Origin: Phytophthora colocasiae
Taxonomy: Eukaryota; Oomycota; Peronosporomycetes; Peronosporales; Peronosporaceae
Direction: 5' to 3'
Length of the DNA: 64,000 nt
NCBI GenBank assembly: GCA_018806915.1
Contig: JAGKQI010000101.1
Span: 558,001 to 622,000, forward strand
A program made the translations under genes and the position numbers. The notes below the pieces were generated by a model. The model worked only from the letters and a program-made list of their open reading frames with translations. It ran no database searches and was not told the origin of the DNA. Positions 40,617 through 52,375 of this stretch are shown one piece after another. The number at the start of each line of letters is the position of its first letter. The stretch's first letter is position 1.

Positions 40617-43600
40617 ATGTCACCAGTCGAATCCGTCAAGGATACGTCGGCCAAGGCTCTCATGGCCAACGGATCCCAAGCCTTCAACGACCATCTAGTG
40701 ACCAGCATCCAGCCCGCTCTCGGTCGCCCACTGCCTCAAATGGAAGTGCGGGTCAAGAACCTCAGCGTTGCCGTTGACGTAGTGGTCGGCCGACATGAAG
40801 ACGGACGGGAGCTGCCCACCCTGACTCACACCATCAAGACGGCGGCACTCAAGCTGTCGGCCAAGAAGCACGTGGTGCACAAGACCATCCTGCGCAACTT
40901 CAGCGGCGTCTTTGAGCCGGGGACCATCACGTTGGTCTTGGGCCAGCCGAGCTCCGGCAAGTCGTCGCTCATGAAGATTTTGAGCGGACGGTTCCCGCAG
41001 GAGAAGAGAGTGGCGGTCGATGGAGACATCACGTACAACGGTGTGCCGCAACACGAACTGGGCAGTCGCTTGCCGCAGTTCGTGTCTTATGTGGACCAGC
41101 ACGACGTGCACTTCCCGACGTTAACGGTGAAGGAGACGCTGGAGTTTGCGCACGCTTTCACGGGTGGGGAACTGCTACGTCGGGGTGATGAGCTGCTGGT
41201 CAATGGCTCTGCGGACGAGAATCTGGAAGCTCTCAAGACTGTGCAGACTCTGTTCCAACACTACCCTGACATTGTGATTGAACAGCTCGGACTGCAGAAC
41301 TGCGAGGACACGATCATTGGTAATGGAATGCTTCGTGGTGTCTCGGGCGGAGAGCGGAAACGAGTGACGACTGGTGAGATGGAGTTCGGTATGAAGTACA
41401 TGACGCTGATGGATGAGATCAGTACGGGGTTAGACAGTGCCACAGCCTTTGACATTATTACCACTCAGCGCAGCATCGCGAAGACTCTCGGCAAGACGGT
41501 AGTGATCTCTCTCTTACAGCCATCTCCAGAGATCTTCGCGCTTTTCGACAACGTGTTGATTCTGAACGCTGGCGAAGTGATGTACAATGGGCCTCGTGAC
41601 CAAGCATTGCCGTACTTCGAGAGTTTGGGCTTTCATTGCCCACCCCACCGTGATACGGCAGATTTTCTGTTGGATCTCGGGACAGATCAACAGACGAAAT
41701 ATCAAGATTCGCTACCACCAGGAATGATGAAACACCCTCGTTGGCCTGTCGAGTTTGGACAGATTTTCGAGCGTTCAGATATCTATCGGGACACTCTCAC
41801 TCGACTGGATGAGCCTTGGAAAGCTTATTTCAACTGCTGATGAATTCTTAAAGTTTACTCCAGAATTTCAACAATCCTTCGTTGAGAATACTGTAGCGGT
41901 GACACGGCGTCAACTCCTGGTCGCAATGCGCAACAAGTCGTTTATCCGAGTACGTGGTTTTATGGTGATCGTGATTGCTTTGCTGTATGGAAGTTTGTTT
42001 TACCAACTGGAGCCAACCAATGTTCAAGTGACAATGGGTGTCTTGTTTCAGAGTCTCTTTTTCCTTGGACTGGGACAATATGCACAAGTTCCAGGGTATT
42101 GCAGCATCCGCGGTATATTTTACAAACAACGTCGAGCTAACCACGTCCGCACATCAGCTTACGTATTAGCATGTTCAGCCAGTCAAATTCCATGGGCTCT
42201 TGCTGAGACGGTGGTTTTCGGTACAATTGTGTACTGGATGTGTGGCTTTGTTGCCACCGCGGAGAATTTCCTACTGTACGAGCTGGTGGTGTTCCAGACG
42301 CTGATGGCCTTTGCAGCCTGGTACTTCTTCATGTCAGCCGTAGCACCAGATATGCACATGGCCAAGCCTGTCTCAATGATGTCAATCTTCACATTCGTAG
42401 CGTTCGCAGGTTTTGTGATTCCTAAAAACCAAATTCCCGACTATTTCGTGTGGATCTACTGGTTGGACCCGATCGCGTGGTGTCTGCGCGCCGTCGCCGT
42501 TAATCAATATCATTCACCAGCCTTCGATGTCTGTGAATACGCTGAGATCAACTATTGCACCGAGTACAAGATGAACATGGGCGAGTACTTCTTGTCGCTG
42601 TACGACGTCCCATCGGATGAGAGCTGGGTGTGGCTTGGTGTAGTTGTTCTGTTTGCAATCTACGCGTTGTTCATGGTACTTGGTTGGGCTACACTGGAGT
42701 TTATGCGCTACGAAAGCCCCGAACACATTACACTGACATCGGAAACAGAAGAACCCGTTGCAACCGATGAGTATGCACTAGCCACCACTCCAACCAACGG
42801 TAGGAAGACTCCGGCCATGGGAGCACAGTCCAACGATACCGTGGCGCTCAACGTGAAGACCCCCACGAAGAAGTTCGAGCCTGTCGTCATCGCTTTCCAA
42901 GATTTGTGGTACTCCGTCCCCGACCCTCACAACCCCAAGGAATCTCTCACGTTGCTGAAGGGGATCAGTGGATACGCATTGCCCGGTTCCATCACGGCTC
43001 TCATGGGGTCAACAGGTGCAGGCAAGACGACGCTCATGGATGTCATCGCCGGTCGGAAAACCGGAGGCACCATCCAGGGAAAAATCTTGCTCAACGGATA
43101 CGAAGCGAGTGACTTGGCTATCCGACGTTGTACGGGCTATTGTGAACAAATGGACATTCACTCGGACGCGTCCACGATTCGTGAAGCACTAGTGTTTAGC
43201 GCCTTCCTTCGCCAGGACAGCTCAGTTCCAGACAGCCAGAAGTACGATTCGGTGGAGGAGTGTCTGGAGCTGTTGGATCTGCAGAGTGTGGCTGACGAGA
43301 TCGTCCGTGGCAGTCCGACGGAGAGAATGAAGCGACTGACTATTGGTGTGGAGTTGGCAGCCGACCCGAGGGTGTTGTTCCTGGATGAGCCCACAAGTGG
43401 CTTGGATGCTCGTTCTGCCAAACTCATCATGGACGGCGTGCGGAAGGTCGCTGACACTGGCCGTACGATCGTTTGTACAATTCACCAGCCGTCCACCGAG
43501 GTGTTCATGCTTTTCGACAAGTTGCTGCTGCTGAAGCGTGGCGGCCAGACGGTGTACTTTGGCGACCTTGGCAAGCGTGCACAGACTATGGTCGACTACT

Positions 43601-44730
43601 TCGAAGCGATTCCTGGCGTGACACCTCTAGCAGAGGGGTACAACCCTGCAACGTGGATGCTGGAGTGTATTGGTGCAGGTGTGAACCAAGTGCACACTGT
43701 TGAGTTTGCTGAAATCTTCCTATCGAGCGATATGAAGCGGGAAATGGAGTTACAATTGAAATCAGAGGGTGTTGCAGTCCCAATACCGGGATCAACTGAA
43801 GTGGCGTTCGGAAAGAAGAGAGCTGCAAGCTCTTGGACGCAGATGAAGTCCTTGGTGGGTCGGTTCATGGCCTTGTACTGGCGCACCCCGTCCACAAACC
43901 TTACACGACTGGCAATCATGCCTATCATGGGTCTGCTGTTCGGACTCGTTTACATCGACACCGACTACACTTCGTATCAAGGGATCAACGCTGGCGTGGG
44001 TATGGTTTTCCTCACGTCATATTTCACTGGTGTTGTGTCTTTTAACAGCGCTTTACCAATCACGTCCGAAGACCGACCGGCTTTCTACCGCGAGCGTGAA
44101 GCTCAAACGTATAGCGCGTTCTGGTACTTTGTCGGTTCCACAGTGGTGGAAATCCCGTACGTTTTCTTTTCGATGCTGTTGTACACGGTCATTTTCTACT
44201 GGATGGTCGGGTTTAGCGGCTTCGGAACAGCAGTTCTCTACTGGATCAACACGTCGCTGATGGTGCTACTGCAGACGTACATGGGTCAACTCCTGATCTA
44301 TTCACTGTCTAGTATCGACGTCGCAGCGCTTGTGGGTGTGATGGTTTACTCCATTACGATCCTCTTTTACGGCTTCAACCCGCCAGCCGCAGACATTCCG
44401 GCCGGATACCAATGGCTCTACACGATCTGCCCCCAACGGTACTCGGTCGCTATCCTGGTTGGCCTAGTGTTTAGTGACTGCGAAGTGCTCCCAACGTACG
44501 ACAGTGAGACAGGCGAGTACGTTAACGTCGGTAGCAGTATCGGTTGCCAGCCCATGACGAATCCACCTACCAGAATTGACCACATGACGATCAAGGAGTA
44601 CGTCGAGACCACCTTCGAGTACAAGCACGACGAGATCTGGCGCAACTTCGGTATCGTCATTGCATTCATTGTGGGGATTCGACTGCTGTCTCTGCTGTCG
44701 TTGCGCTTCATTAACCACCAGAAGAAGTAA
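40617..44730 (+). pseudogene. Full-size PDR/ABCG transporter 1, frameshifted
   Basis: Layout NBD1-TMD1-NBD2-TMD2. NBD1 has Walker A GQPSSGKSS, signature VSGGERKRV and LMDEISTGLDSA. NBD2 has GSTGAGKTTLMDVIAG, LTIGVELAADP and FLDEPTSGLDARS. TMDs contain about six helices each. The frame from ATG 40617 stops at 41838-41840 (DEPWKAYFNC), but coding homology continues one base over from about 41820 (KLISTADEFLKFTPEF) to TAA 44730. One extra base near 41811-41825 therefore breaks the protein between NBD1 and TMD1. Members of the family export drugs and toxins at the plasma membrane. A sequencing error is an alternative to true loss. NBD parts are nearly identical to the neighbour at 45130. Confidence 0.85.
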
Positions 44731-45129
44731 ATAATGAGTTTGCTTCCCATGACAATGACAACCTTGTCAGTCGTTCGCGTAAGCAGGAAGGATGGGTGCC
44801 GATGATCACTCTAGCCTCGGAGTCAACCATTTCGATGATCGAGCTCGATTACTCCGAAGAACCTTCAATCTTCCATGTCCATCATATATTTATTATCAAA
44901 GGTATCATCAGTAAAAAGATTCTTTTGACAACACAAACACCAGGGAGTTTATCGTGCACCGAAGTAAAGATTCCCGCAAAAGGAATGATGGTCTTACCAG
45001 CCGCTTCAACGTGACACGTGCAATGTCATTTTGAGTCGGGCAAGACACTTCACTGCTTCCATCCTCATTCCTCAATTTGCCACGGACCTGACAAGTGACT
45101 TCCACTACCAGTCAAGCAAGTGCAGAGCA
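44731..45129. other. Spacer between tandem PDR genes
   Basis: 399 bp, no gene. It must hold the 3' flank of copy 1 and the promoter of copy 2. Unlike the coding NBD parts, it does not resemble the region upstream of copy 1 by eye. Confidence 0.5.
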
Positions 45130-48100
45130 ATGGAGCCTTTCAAACCCGACGATACGTCGGCCAAGGCTCTCATGGCCAACGGATCCCAAGCCTTCAACGA
45201 CCACCTAGTGACCAGCATCCAGCCCGCTCTCGGTCGCCCACTGCCTCAAATGGAAGTGCGGGTCAAGAACCTCAGCGTTGCCGTTGACGTAGTGGTCGGC
45301 CGACATGAAGACGGACGGGAGCTGCCCACCCTGACTCACACCATCAAGACGGCGGCACTCAAGCTGTCGGCCAAGAAGCACGTGGTGCACAAGACCATCC
45401 TGCGCAACTTCAGCGGCGTCTTTGAGCCGGGGACCATCACGTTGGTCTTGGGCCAGCCGAGCTCCGGCAAGTCGTCGCTCATGAAGATTTTGAGCGGACG
45501 GTTCCCGCAGGAGAAGAGAGTGGCGGTCGATGGAGACATCACGTACAACGGTGTGCCGCAACACGAACTGGGCAGTCGCTTGCCGCAGTTCGTGTCTTAC
45601 GTGGACCAGCACGACGTGCACTTCCCGACGTTAACGGTGAAGGAGACGCTGGAGTTTGCGCATGCTTTCACGGGTGGGGAACTGCTACGTCGGGGTGAGG
45701 AGCTGCTGGTCAATGGCTCTGCGGACGAGAATCTGGAAGCTCTCAAGACTGTACAGACGCTGTTCCATCACTACCCTGACATTGTGATTGAACAGCTCGG
45801 ACTGCAGAACTGCCAGAACACGATCATTGGTAATGGGATGCTTCGTGGTGTCTCGGGCGGAGAGCGGAAACGAGTGACGACTGGTGAGATGGAGTTCGGT
45901 ATGAAGTACATGACGCTGATGGATGAGATCAGTACGGGGTTAGACAGTGCCACAGCCTTTGACATTATTACCACTCAGCGCAGCATCGCGAAGACTCTCG
46001 GCAAGACGGTAGTGATCTCTCTCTTACAGCCATCTCCAGAGATCTTCGCTCTTTTCGACAACGTGTTGATTCTGAACGCTGGTGAAGTGATGTACAATGG
46101 ACCTCGTGACCAAGCATTGCCGTACTTCGAGAGTTTGGGTTTTCATTGCCCACCCCACCGTGATACGGCAGATTTTCTGTTGGATCTCGGCACAAATCAA
46201 CAGATGAAATACCAGGATTCGCTACCACCAGGAATGACGAAGCACCCTCGCTGGCCGTCCGAGTTCGGACAGATTTTCCAGGAGTCGAGGATTTTCCGTG
46301 ATACTCTTTCTTGTCTTGACGAACCGGTGAGATCGGATCTGGTTACCAACGTGAAGACGCACATGGACCTCATGCCAGAATTCCACCAGTCGTTCCAAGA
46401 AAATATATTGACGGTCTTCAAGCGTCAAATGATGATCATGTTGCGCAACGTTGCCTTCATTCGAGGACGAGGCTTCATGGTTGTGCTGATCGGTCTCCTG
46501 TATGGCAGTACATTTTACCAAGTGGACGCCACCAGTGCCCAAGTCGTGATGGGAGTCTTGTTCCAATCCGTTCTATTCCTTGGTTTGGGTCAAGCTGCTC
46601 AAATCCCAACGTACTGCGATGCCCGCCCCATTTTCTACAAGCAGCGAGGCTCTAATTTTCTTCGCACGACGTCTTACGTCATTGCAAACTCTGCCAGTCA
46701 AATTCCGTGGGCAGTCGCAGAGACCATCGTGTTCGGATCTCTGGTCTATTGGATGTGTGGCCTCAAGTCGTCAGTGAAGGCGTTTGTGATCTTTGAGATC
46801 CTACTGCTGTTGACGATTCTAGCTTTTGCGGCATGGTTCTTCTTCTTGGCTGCAATTTCACCAAACCTCCACATCGCAAAACCACTGTCAATGGTTTCAG
46901 TCCTATTCTTCGTGGTGTTTGCGGGATTCGTGGTGCCAAAGAGCGAAATGCCCGGCTACTTCATCTGGATTTACTGGATCGACCCCATTGCCTGGTGCCT
47001 TCGCGCTATCGCCGTCAACCAATACCGCTCGGATGAGTTCGACGTGTGCACTTACGAAGGTGTTGACTACTGCAACAAATACCAGATGAACATGGGCGAG
47101 TACTTCTTGTCGCTGTACGACGTTCCCACCGACAAGAGCTGGGTGTGGTTGGCTGTAGTATTCCTGGTCGCGACATACGTCGTCTTTCTGTTTTTTGGAG
47201 TACTCGTTCTAGAGTACAAGCGCTACGAAAGCCCAGAACACATTACACTGACATCGGAAACAGAAGAACCCGTTGCAACCGATGAGTATGCACTTGCCAC
47301 CACTCCAACCAACGGTAGGAAGACTCCGGCCATGGGAGCACAGTCCAACGATACCGTGGCGCTCAACGTGAAGACCCCCACGAAGAAGTTCGAGCCTGTC
47401 GTCATCGCTTTCCAAGATTTGTGGTACTCCGTCCCCGACCCTCACAACCCCAAGGAATCTCTCACGTTGCTGAAGGGGATCAGTGGATACGCATTGCCCG
47501 GTTCCATCACGGCTCTCATGGGGTCAACAGGTGCAGGCAAGACGACGCTCATGGATGTCATCGCCGGTCGGAAAACCGGAGGCACCATCCAGGGAAAAAT
47601 CTTGCTCAACGGATACGAAGCGAGTGACTTGGCTATCCGACGTTGTACGGGCTATTGTGAACAAATGGACATTCACTCGGATGCATCCACGATTCGTGAA
47701 GCACTGGTGTTTAGCGCCTTCCTTCGCCAGGACAGCTCGGTTCCAGACAGCCAGAAGTACGATTCGGTGGAGGAGTGTCTGGAGCTGTTGGATCTGCAGA
47801 GTGTGGCCAACGAGATCGTCCGTGGCAGTCCGACGGAGAGAATGAAGCGACTGACTATTGGTGTGGAGTTGGCAGCCGACCCGAGAGTGTTGTTTCTGGA
47901 TGAGCCCACAAGTGGCTTGGATGCTCGTTCTGCCAAACTCATCATGGACGGCGTGCGCAAGGTCGCTGACACTGGCCGTACGATCGTTTGTACAATTCAC
48001 CAGCCGTCCACCGAGGTGTTCATGCTTTTCGACAAGTTGCTGCTGCTGAAGCGTGGCGGCCAGACGGTGTACTTTGGCGACCTTGGCAAGCGTGCACAGA

Positions 48101-49251
48101 CTATGGTCGACTACTTCGAAGCGATTCCTGGCGTGACCCCTCTAGCAGAGGGGTACAACCCTGCAACGTGGATGCTGGAGTGCATTGGTGCAGGTGTGAG
48201 TCATGTGCACGATAACCCAGTGGACTTTGTTGACGTTTTCAATGCGAGCGAGACGAAGCATTCGATGGATGCGAACTTGGCGTCGGAAGGATTTTCGGTG
48301 CCGGCTCCTGGAGCAACAGAGCTGGTCTTTGCCAAGAAGCGTGCTGCAAGTTCTATGACACAGATGAAGGCCCTGGTAAAACGTTTTATGGACTTGTACT
48401 GGCGAACGGCATCGTACAACTTGACTCGCTTTGCAATCGCGCCACTTCTTGGTCTGTTGTTCGGCTTGATTTACGTGAGTGTATCGTACACGTCATACCA
48501 GGGAGTGAACGCTGGTGTCGGTATGGTCTTCATGACGACGTTATTCAACGGTGTGGTTGCTTTCAACAGCGTTCTTCCGATTACATCTCAAGACCGCGAG
48601 GCGTTCTACCGTGAGAGAGCTGCCCAAACGTACAATTCGCTCTGGTACTTTGTCGGCTCTACCATCGCGGAGATTCCGTACGTCTTTGGTTCCATGCTGT
48701 TGTACACCGTTATCTTTTACTGGCTGGTGGGTTTTACGGGGTTCGGAACTGCGGTGCTGTACTGGATCAACACTTCCCTGTTGGTTTTGCTGCAAACATA
48801 TCTCGGTCAGCTCCTGGTGTATGCTCTGCCAAGTGTGGAAGTTGCAGCTCTTTTGGGTGTCATGCTCAATTCGATCCTGTTCCTTTTCATGGGATTCAAC
48901 CCGCCTGCCAACGCCATTCCATCAGGCTACAAGTGGTTGTACACTATCACTCCACAGCGGTACAGCCTTGCGATTCTTGCTGCCCTTGTTTTTAGCAAAT
49001 GCGATGACCTGCCCACTTACGACGAGGCGACGCAGCAGTATGTGAACGTCGGTAGCGATCTTGGTTGCCATCCCATGACGAATCCACCGGAGACCATCAG
49101 CCATATTACCATCAAGGAGTACGTCGAGTCTACCTTCGAGTACAAGCACGACGAGATTTGGCGTAACTTTGGCATCGTCATCGCTTTCATCGTGGGTATT
49201 CGCCTTCTGTCTTTACTGTCGCTGCGCTTTATCAACCACCAGAAGAGATAG
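45130..49251 (+). CDS. Full-size PDR/ABCG transporter 2
   Basis: Intact single exon, 1373 residues from ATG 45130 (MEPFKPDDTSAK), the start aligned with copy 1. Order NBD1, TMD1, NBD2, TMD2. Walker A motifs GQPSSGKSS and GSTGAGKTT, signatures VSGGERKRV and the LTIGVEL block, Walker B LMDEISTGLD and FLDEPTSGLD. The Cys-bearing loop before the last helix of TMD1 (CTYEGVDYC) is typical of the family. Predicted plasma-membrane ATP-driven exporter of lipophilic compounds, relevant to fungicide or plant-toxin efflux. It is the working copy of a tandem pair. Confidence 0.95.
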   Translation: MEPFKPDDTSAKALMANGSQAFNDHLVTSIQPALGRPLPQMEVRVKNLSVAVDVVVGRHEDGRELPTLTHTIKTAALKLSAKKHVVHKTILRNFSGVFEPGTITLVLGQPSSGKSSLMKILSGRFPQEKRVAVDGDITYNGVPQHELGSRLPQFVSYVDQHDVHFPTLTVKETLEFAHAFTGGELLRRGEELLVNGSADENLEALKTVQTLFHHYPDIVIEQLGLQNCQNTIIGNGMLRGVSGGERKRVTTGEMEFGMKYMTLMDEISTGLDSATAFDIITTQRSIAKTLGKTVVISLLQPSPEIFALFDNVLILNAGEVMYNGPRDQALPYFESLGFHCPPHRDTADFLLDLGTNQQMKYQDSLPPGMTKHPRWPSEFGQIFQESRIFRDTLSCLDEPVRSDLVTNVKTHMDLMPEFHQSFQENILTVFKRQMMIMLRNVAFIRGRGFMVVLIGLLYGSTFYQVDATSAQVVMGVLFQSVLFLGLGQAAQIPTYCDARPIFYKQRGSNFLRTTSYVIANSASQIPWAVAETIVFGSLVYWMCGLKSSVKAFVIFEILLLLTILAFAAWFFFLAAISPNLHIAKPLSMVSVLFFVVFAGFVVPKSEMPGYFIWIYWIDPIAWCLRAIAVNQYRSDEFDVCTYEGVDYCNKYQMNMGEYFLSLYDVPTDKSWVWLAVVFLVATYVVFLFFGVLVLEYKRYESPEHITLTSETEEPVATDEYALATTPTNGRKTPAMGAQSNDTVALNVKTPTKKFEPVVIAFQDLWYSVPDPHNPKESLTLLKGISGYALPGSITALMGSTGAGKTTLMDVIAGRKTGGTIQGKILLNGYEASDLAIRRCTGYCEQMDIHSDASTIREALVFSAFLRQDSSVPDSQKYDSVEECLELLDLQSVANEIVRGSPTERMKRLTIGVELAADPRVLFLDEPTSGLDARSAKLIMDGVRKVADTGRTIVCTIHQPSTEVFMLFDKLLLLKRGGQTVYFGDLGKRAQTMVDYFEAIPGVTPLAEGYNPATWMLECIGAGVSHVHDNPVDFVDVFNASETKHSMDANLASEGFSVPAPGATELVFAKKRAASSMTQMKALVKRFMDLYWRTASYNLTRFAIAPLLGLLFGLIYVSVSYTSYQGVNAGVGMVFMTTLFNGVVAFNSVLPITSQDREAFYRERAAQTYNSLWYFVGSTIAEIPYVFGSMLLYTVIFYWLVGFTGFGTAVLYWINTSLLVLLQTYLGQLLVYALPSVEVAALLGVMLNSILFLFMGFNPPANAIPSGYKWLYTITPQRYSLAILAALVFSKCDDLPTYDEATQQYVNVGSDLGCHPMTNPPETISHITIKEYVESTFEYKHDEIWRNFGIVIAFIVGIRLLSLLSLRFINHQKR

Positions 49252-49419
49252 ACAGAGGTTTTAACATGGCATCAGTGCCAGCAATAAATCACTTCATGTA
49301 TCTACCTCACGCGTGTGTTACTTCGTATTCCTGGAAGAAAGCAACAAACACATTGCATCTACCCGGAAATGCAAGCCCAATAACACTTCGATTCATTTTA
49401 CCTTTGCCCAATCTGACTT

Positions 49420-50725
49420 TCAAGGGTCAGCAAACACTGCAACAGTAGAGATGGGAAACTGGTGATCCAAGCGGGCTGTGTATCGCGGTTTTGCATGTGA
49501 GGCAGTCTCTTTGGTATCTTCAAAAGCATCCTCTACTTGATTCGATTGCTCAGAAGCATTCTGGACAGTAGAGCCTTCTTCACGAAGAACTTCTTGTGAG
49601 GCTGAGTCCGATTTAGACTCTGCGGCTACCTCTTGCCCCTCCTGTTCTTTGCTAGCTGCCTGACTGCTCTCACCACGACGCTGTGGCTTCACTGCGTGAC
49701 ATCAGTAGCAACCATCACATTGCACAAATTATTAGTCCCGCATCTTCAGTATTCATCACTCCAGCTCATCTTACAGAAAGCATCTGTGGCTGCCTTTGCA
49801 TCTTTTGGCAGATTGACGAAACCCACTGAAGAGCCGATCGTCCCCCGAGATACCGACGGCAGTCGATGCAGATATCCATGGCCTACTTCAGCTCCTAGTA
49901 CTCCGTCCCCACCCCAGCGCTCCGTCGGCACAATCGACACGATGCGCACCTGGTCCTCGATCGAGCTAAACAAAATAAAAATTCAGCAAAGAGCTCTCTC
50001 CCGAAATGCTAATACCCCACAAAATTCACTCACTTGTACACGTAGCACTGGAAGGACCCATCCAGTGCGTCCAGAATCTCATCATGCAGATCCTCTGGGT
50101 CCGTGAAGACGCGTTCAGGTGTTCCTAGTAAGTAGTCTGAATCGGCTTTTAGTCCTGCACGCTGTGCTGGCGAGGATTCGGCCACGTCCTGGTCGGAATG
50201 GACAGTTGGATTGTGTCAATAACACGGAAATTGGTTGCATTGCAAGCCTTTGGCCACGTACGAGCACGTGTAGCAACTGATCTTCAGCCCCTTCGTATGA
50301 GTCGAAGCGAATCGTGACGCCAAGTAGACCTTTGCCCGGCCAATTGCGACTGGGCGTTAGCTGCAGGTCCCTAGTGGCCTGCGCTTTCACATTGAACACT
50401 TTCAGCTGCATGGGACGGTCTTCACTCTGCGCGATAAGCTCCATGAAGGTTGCATCCTTTGTGTCCTAAAGTTCACACGTCACAGGATGCTTTAAATTCA
50501 CGTAAAGAAAAAAAAAATCATCAAGGGCCTTACGAGACGGATGCCATTGGCCTCAAGGATGAAGTCGAAAAAGCTGACGAAACCCACAGCAGACGCCGGT
50601 GACTGCTCCTGAATGCCCAGCACGCGGAAACCACAGCACTCACCGCCTTCGAGGGTACCGTCATCTCTGCCATCGTGACGAGGTTCCTCCTCACCAGCAG
50701 CGAGCGACGAGGATTCGTTTCCCAT
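49420..50725 (-). CDS. Golgi reassembly stacking protein (GRASP55/65)
   Basis: Five exons in phase: 50725-50534, 50465-50262, 50188-50034, 49965-49775, 49691-49420; 337 residues. Begins MGNESSS, a myristoylation-type N-terminus that would anchor it to Golgi membranes. First PDZ-like half: GFRVLGIQEQSPASAVG, FFDFILEANGIRL, NVKAQATRDLQLTPSRNW. Second: SSPAQRAGLKADSDYLLGTP, YVYN-SIEDQVRIV, GVLGAEVGHGYLHRLP. The C-terminal exon is Ser/Glu-rich and presumably regulatory (phosphorylation). GRASPs tether Golgi cisternae and act in unconventional secretion. Confidence 0.93.
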
Positions 50726-50809
50726 TTTCGATTGCGTACGTGGCAATTCAGCTAAGTGCGAGGTAAGTTATTTATGATATCAAAATAAGAGTACACTGTG
50801 CATACAGTA

Positions 50810-52375
50810 CAGTGCACGCCGGAATTATAAACGCACCAGAAAATTGACTTTCCTGAAAACCATCTTCAGTGTTTCCAGCCGAACCAACCCTTACAGACTA
50901 CTGGACGACAATAGAAAACGTATGCAAAACGGAGAAATGGAAAAGCTGGTGTCGTTCAAGAGCAATCGGCAAAAATCATGTTTTGGCTCGGGTCAAAAGT
51001 ATAAACGCACTGGTCAGTTTTTTATTACGGGCGGTAATAAACGAAATATAAGCGGTCTTATTGGTAATAAATGAAACAGATAAATAGCGGTTTGAAAAAC
51101 GTTTCAGATACCACCACTTGTTTTTTTGGGGAGGTGATAAACCAGTGCCTCGCGGCAAGCAGTTAAGCCAGGAAGAATGCATGAAGATAAACAAGCTGCT
51201 AAGAGAGGAAAAAGCAACAGAGCAGTGGCAAATGAGATTGGACGCAGTGAGACGGCTATAAGGAACTACTTAAAGCGCGGCAATGCTTCATTAGTGACCA
51301 AGAGAACCGGGAGAAGGCCAAAATTGAATGACCGAGAGTCGAGGCGTGTTGTTTGGCTGGCTGTAGCGCGAAATCTATCAGCTTCCCACATATCTAGTCA
51401 TTTGCCATGCCGTCCTAGTAAGTCTACCGTGCTACGTGTGCTGCGTAAACACCGCTACATCACATTTGCTAAACGCAAACTCACTCCAACCATCAAGCCT
51501 CACCACAAGAAGGCTCGAGTGGCTTTTGCGGAACGTTACCGTGGCAAACGCGTATTCTGGCGGCGCGTGGTGTCTACAGACGAAAAGAAGTTCAATTTGA
51601 TGGCCCTGATGGGTTCCGTTACTACTGGCATGACATGCGAGCCGAGCCGAAATACATGTCGAAGCGGGTGAACGGTGGGGAAGCGTCATGATTTGGGCAG
51701 GGGTGAACTGGTACGGCAACACCGAGATCGTCTTTTTAAAGGGCAAGCAAGGTGCTAGCAACTACACTGAAACTCTTCGCAGCAGCTTGCTACCTTACAT
51801 GAGAGAACTTAAGTCGAATATTGGCGATTTGGACCCAATATTTCAGCACGATAACGCGTCCATTCACTCGGCAAGACTCACGAAGGACTTCCTCGCGGTA
51901 AATAACATTACTACGCTACCATGGCCGGCGAAGAGCCCCGATCTCAACATCATAGAGAACGTTTGGGGACTTCTGGCTCGCAAAGTATATGCAAACGGTC
52001 GCCAATTTGAGAGGGCCGCCGATTTGATCAAACAGATCAAGTTAGAGTGGTCTCGAATTGATCCAACGTACATTAAAAAGTTAGTTAGGAGTGTTCCTAA
52101 GCGACTGGAAGCGACACGGTTGCTGAAAGGCTCGAAGACTCCCTACTAGAGCCCAACCAATTTTGGCAAGTAGAGTGCGTTTATACTTTTGACCCGAGCC
52201 AAAACATGTTTTTTGCCGATTGCTCTTGAACGACACCAGCTTTTCCATTTCTCCGTTTTGCATACGTTTTCTATTGTCGTCCAGTAGTCTGTAAGGGTTG
52301 GTTTGGCTGGAAACACTGAAGATGGTTTTCAGGAAAGTCAATTTTCTGGTGCGTTTATAATTCCGGCGTGCACTG
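50810..52375 (+). mobile_element. Tc1/mariner element with 202-bp inverted repeats
   Basis: 1566 bp between TA dinucleotides (50808-50809 and 52376-52377). Ends CAGTGCACGCCGG ... CCGGCGTGCACTG. The TIRs (50810-51011 and 52174-52375) are 202 bp each and differ at only a few bases. Each TIR has a TATAAACGCAC motif near its outer end and again at its inner end, the IR/DR layout known from Sleeping Beauty-type elements. The transposase between them is broken. Confidence 0.93.
51145..52149 (+). pseudogene. Tc1-type transposase, frameshifted
   Basis: Homology starts at GTG 51145 (xPRGKQLSQEECMKINKLL; the expected ATG is lost). It shifts frame near 51200, then runs from NRAVANEIGRSETAIRNYL (helix-turn-helix) to STDEKKFNL (first catalytic Asp). 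It shifts near 51598 and again near 51680, and finishes MIWAGVNWYG, FQHDNASIH (second Asp), SPDLNIIENVWG (Glu) and stop at 52149. At least three single-base indels make it inactive. Confidence 0.88.

Noticed and set aside
40695..46228. Minus-strand ORFs mirrored in both PDR copies
   Set aside because: They are antisense shadows of highly similar NBD codons; identical positions in both copies follow from the duplication.
52081..52341. Minus-strand ORF repeated as a plus ORF at 50844
   Set aside because: Both are the 202-bp terminal inverted repeat of the Tc1 element read in opposite directions.
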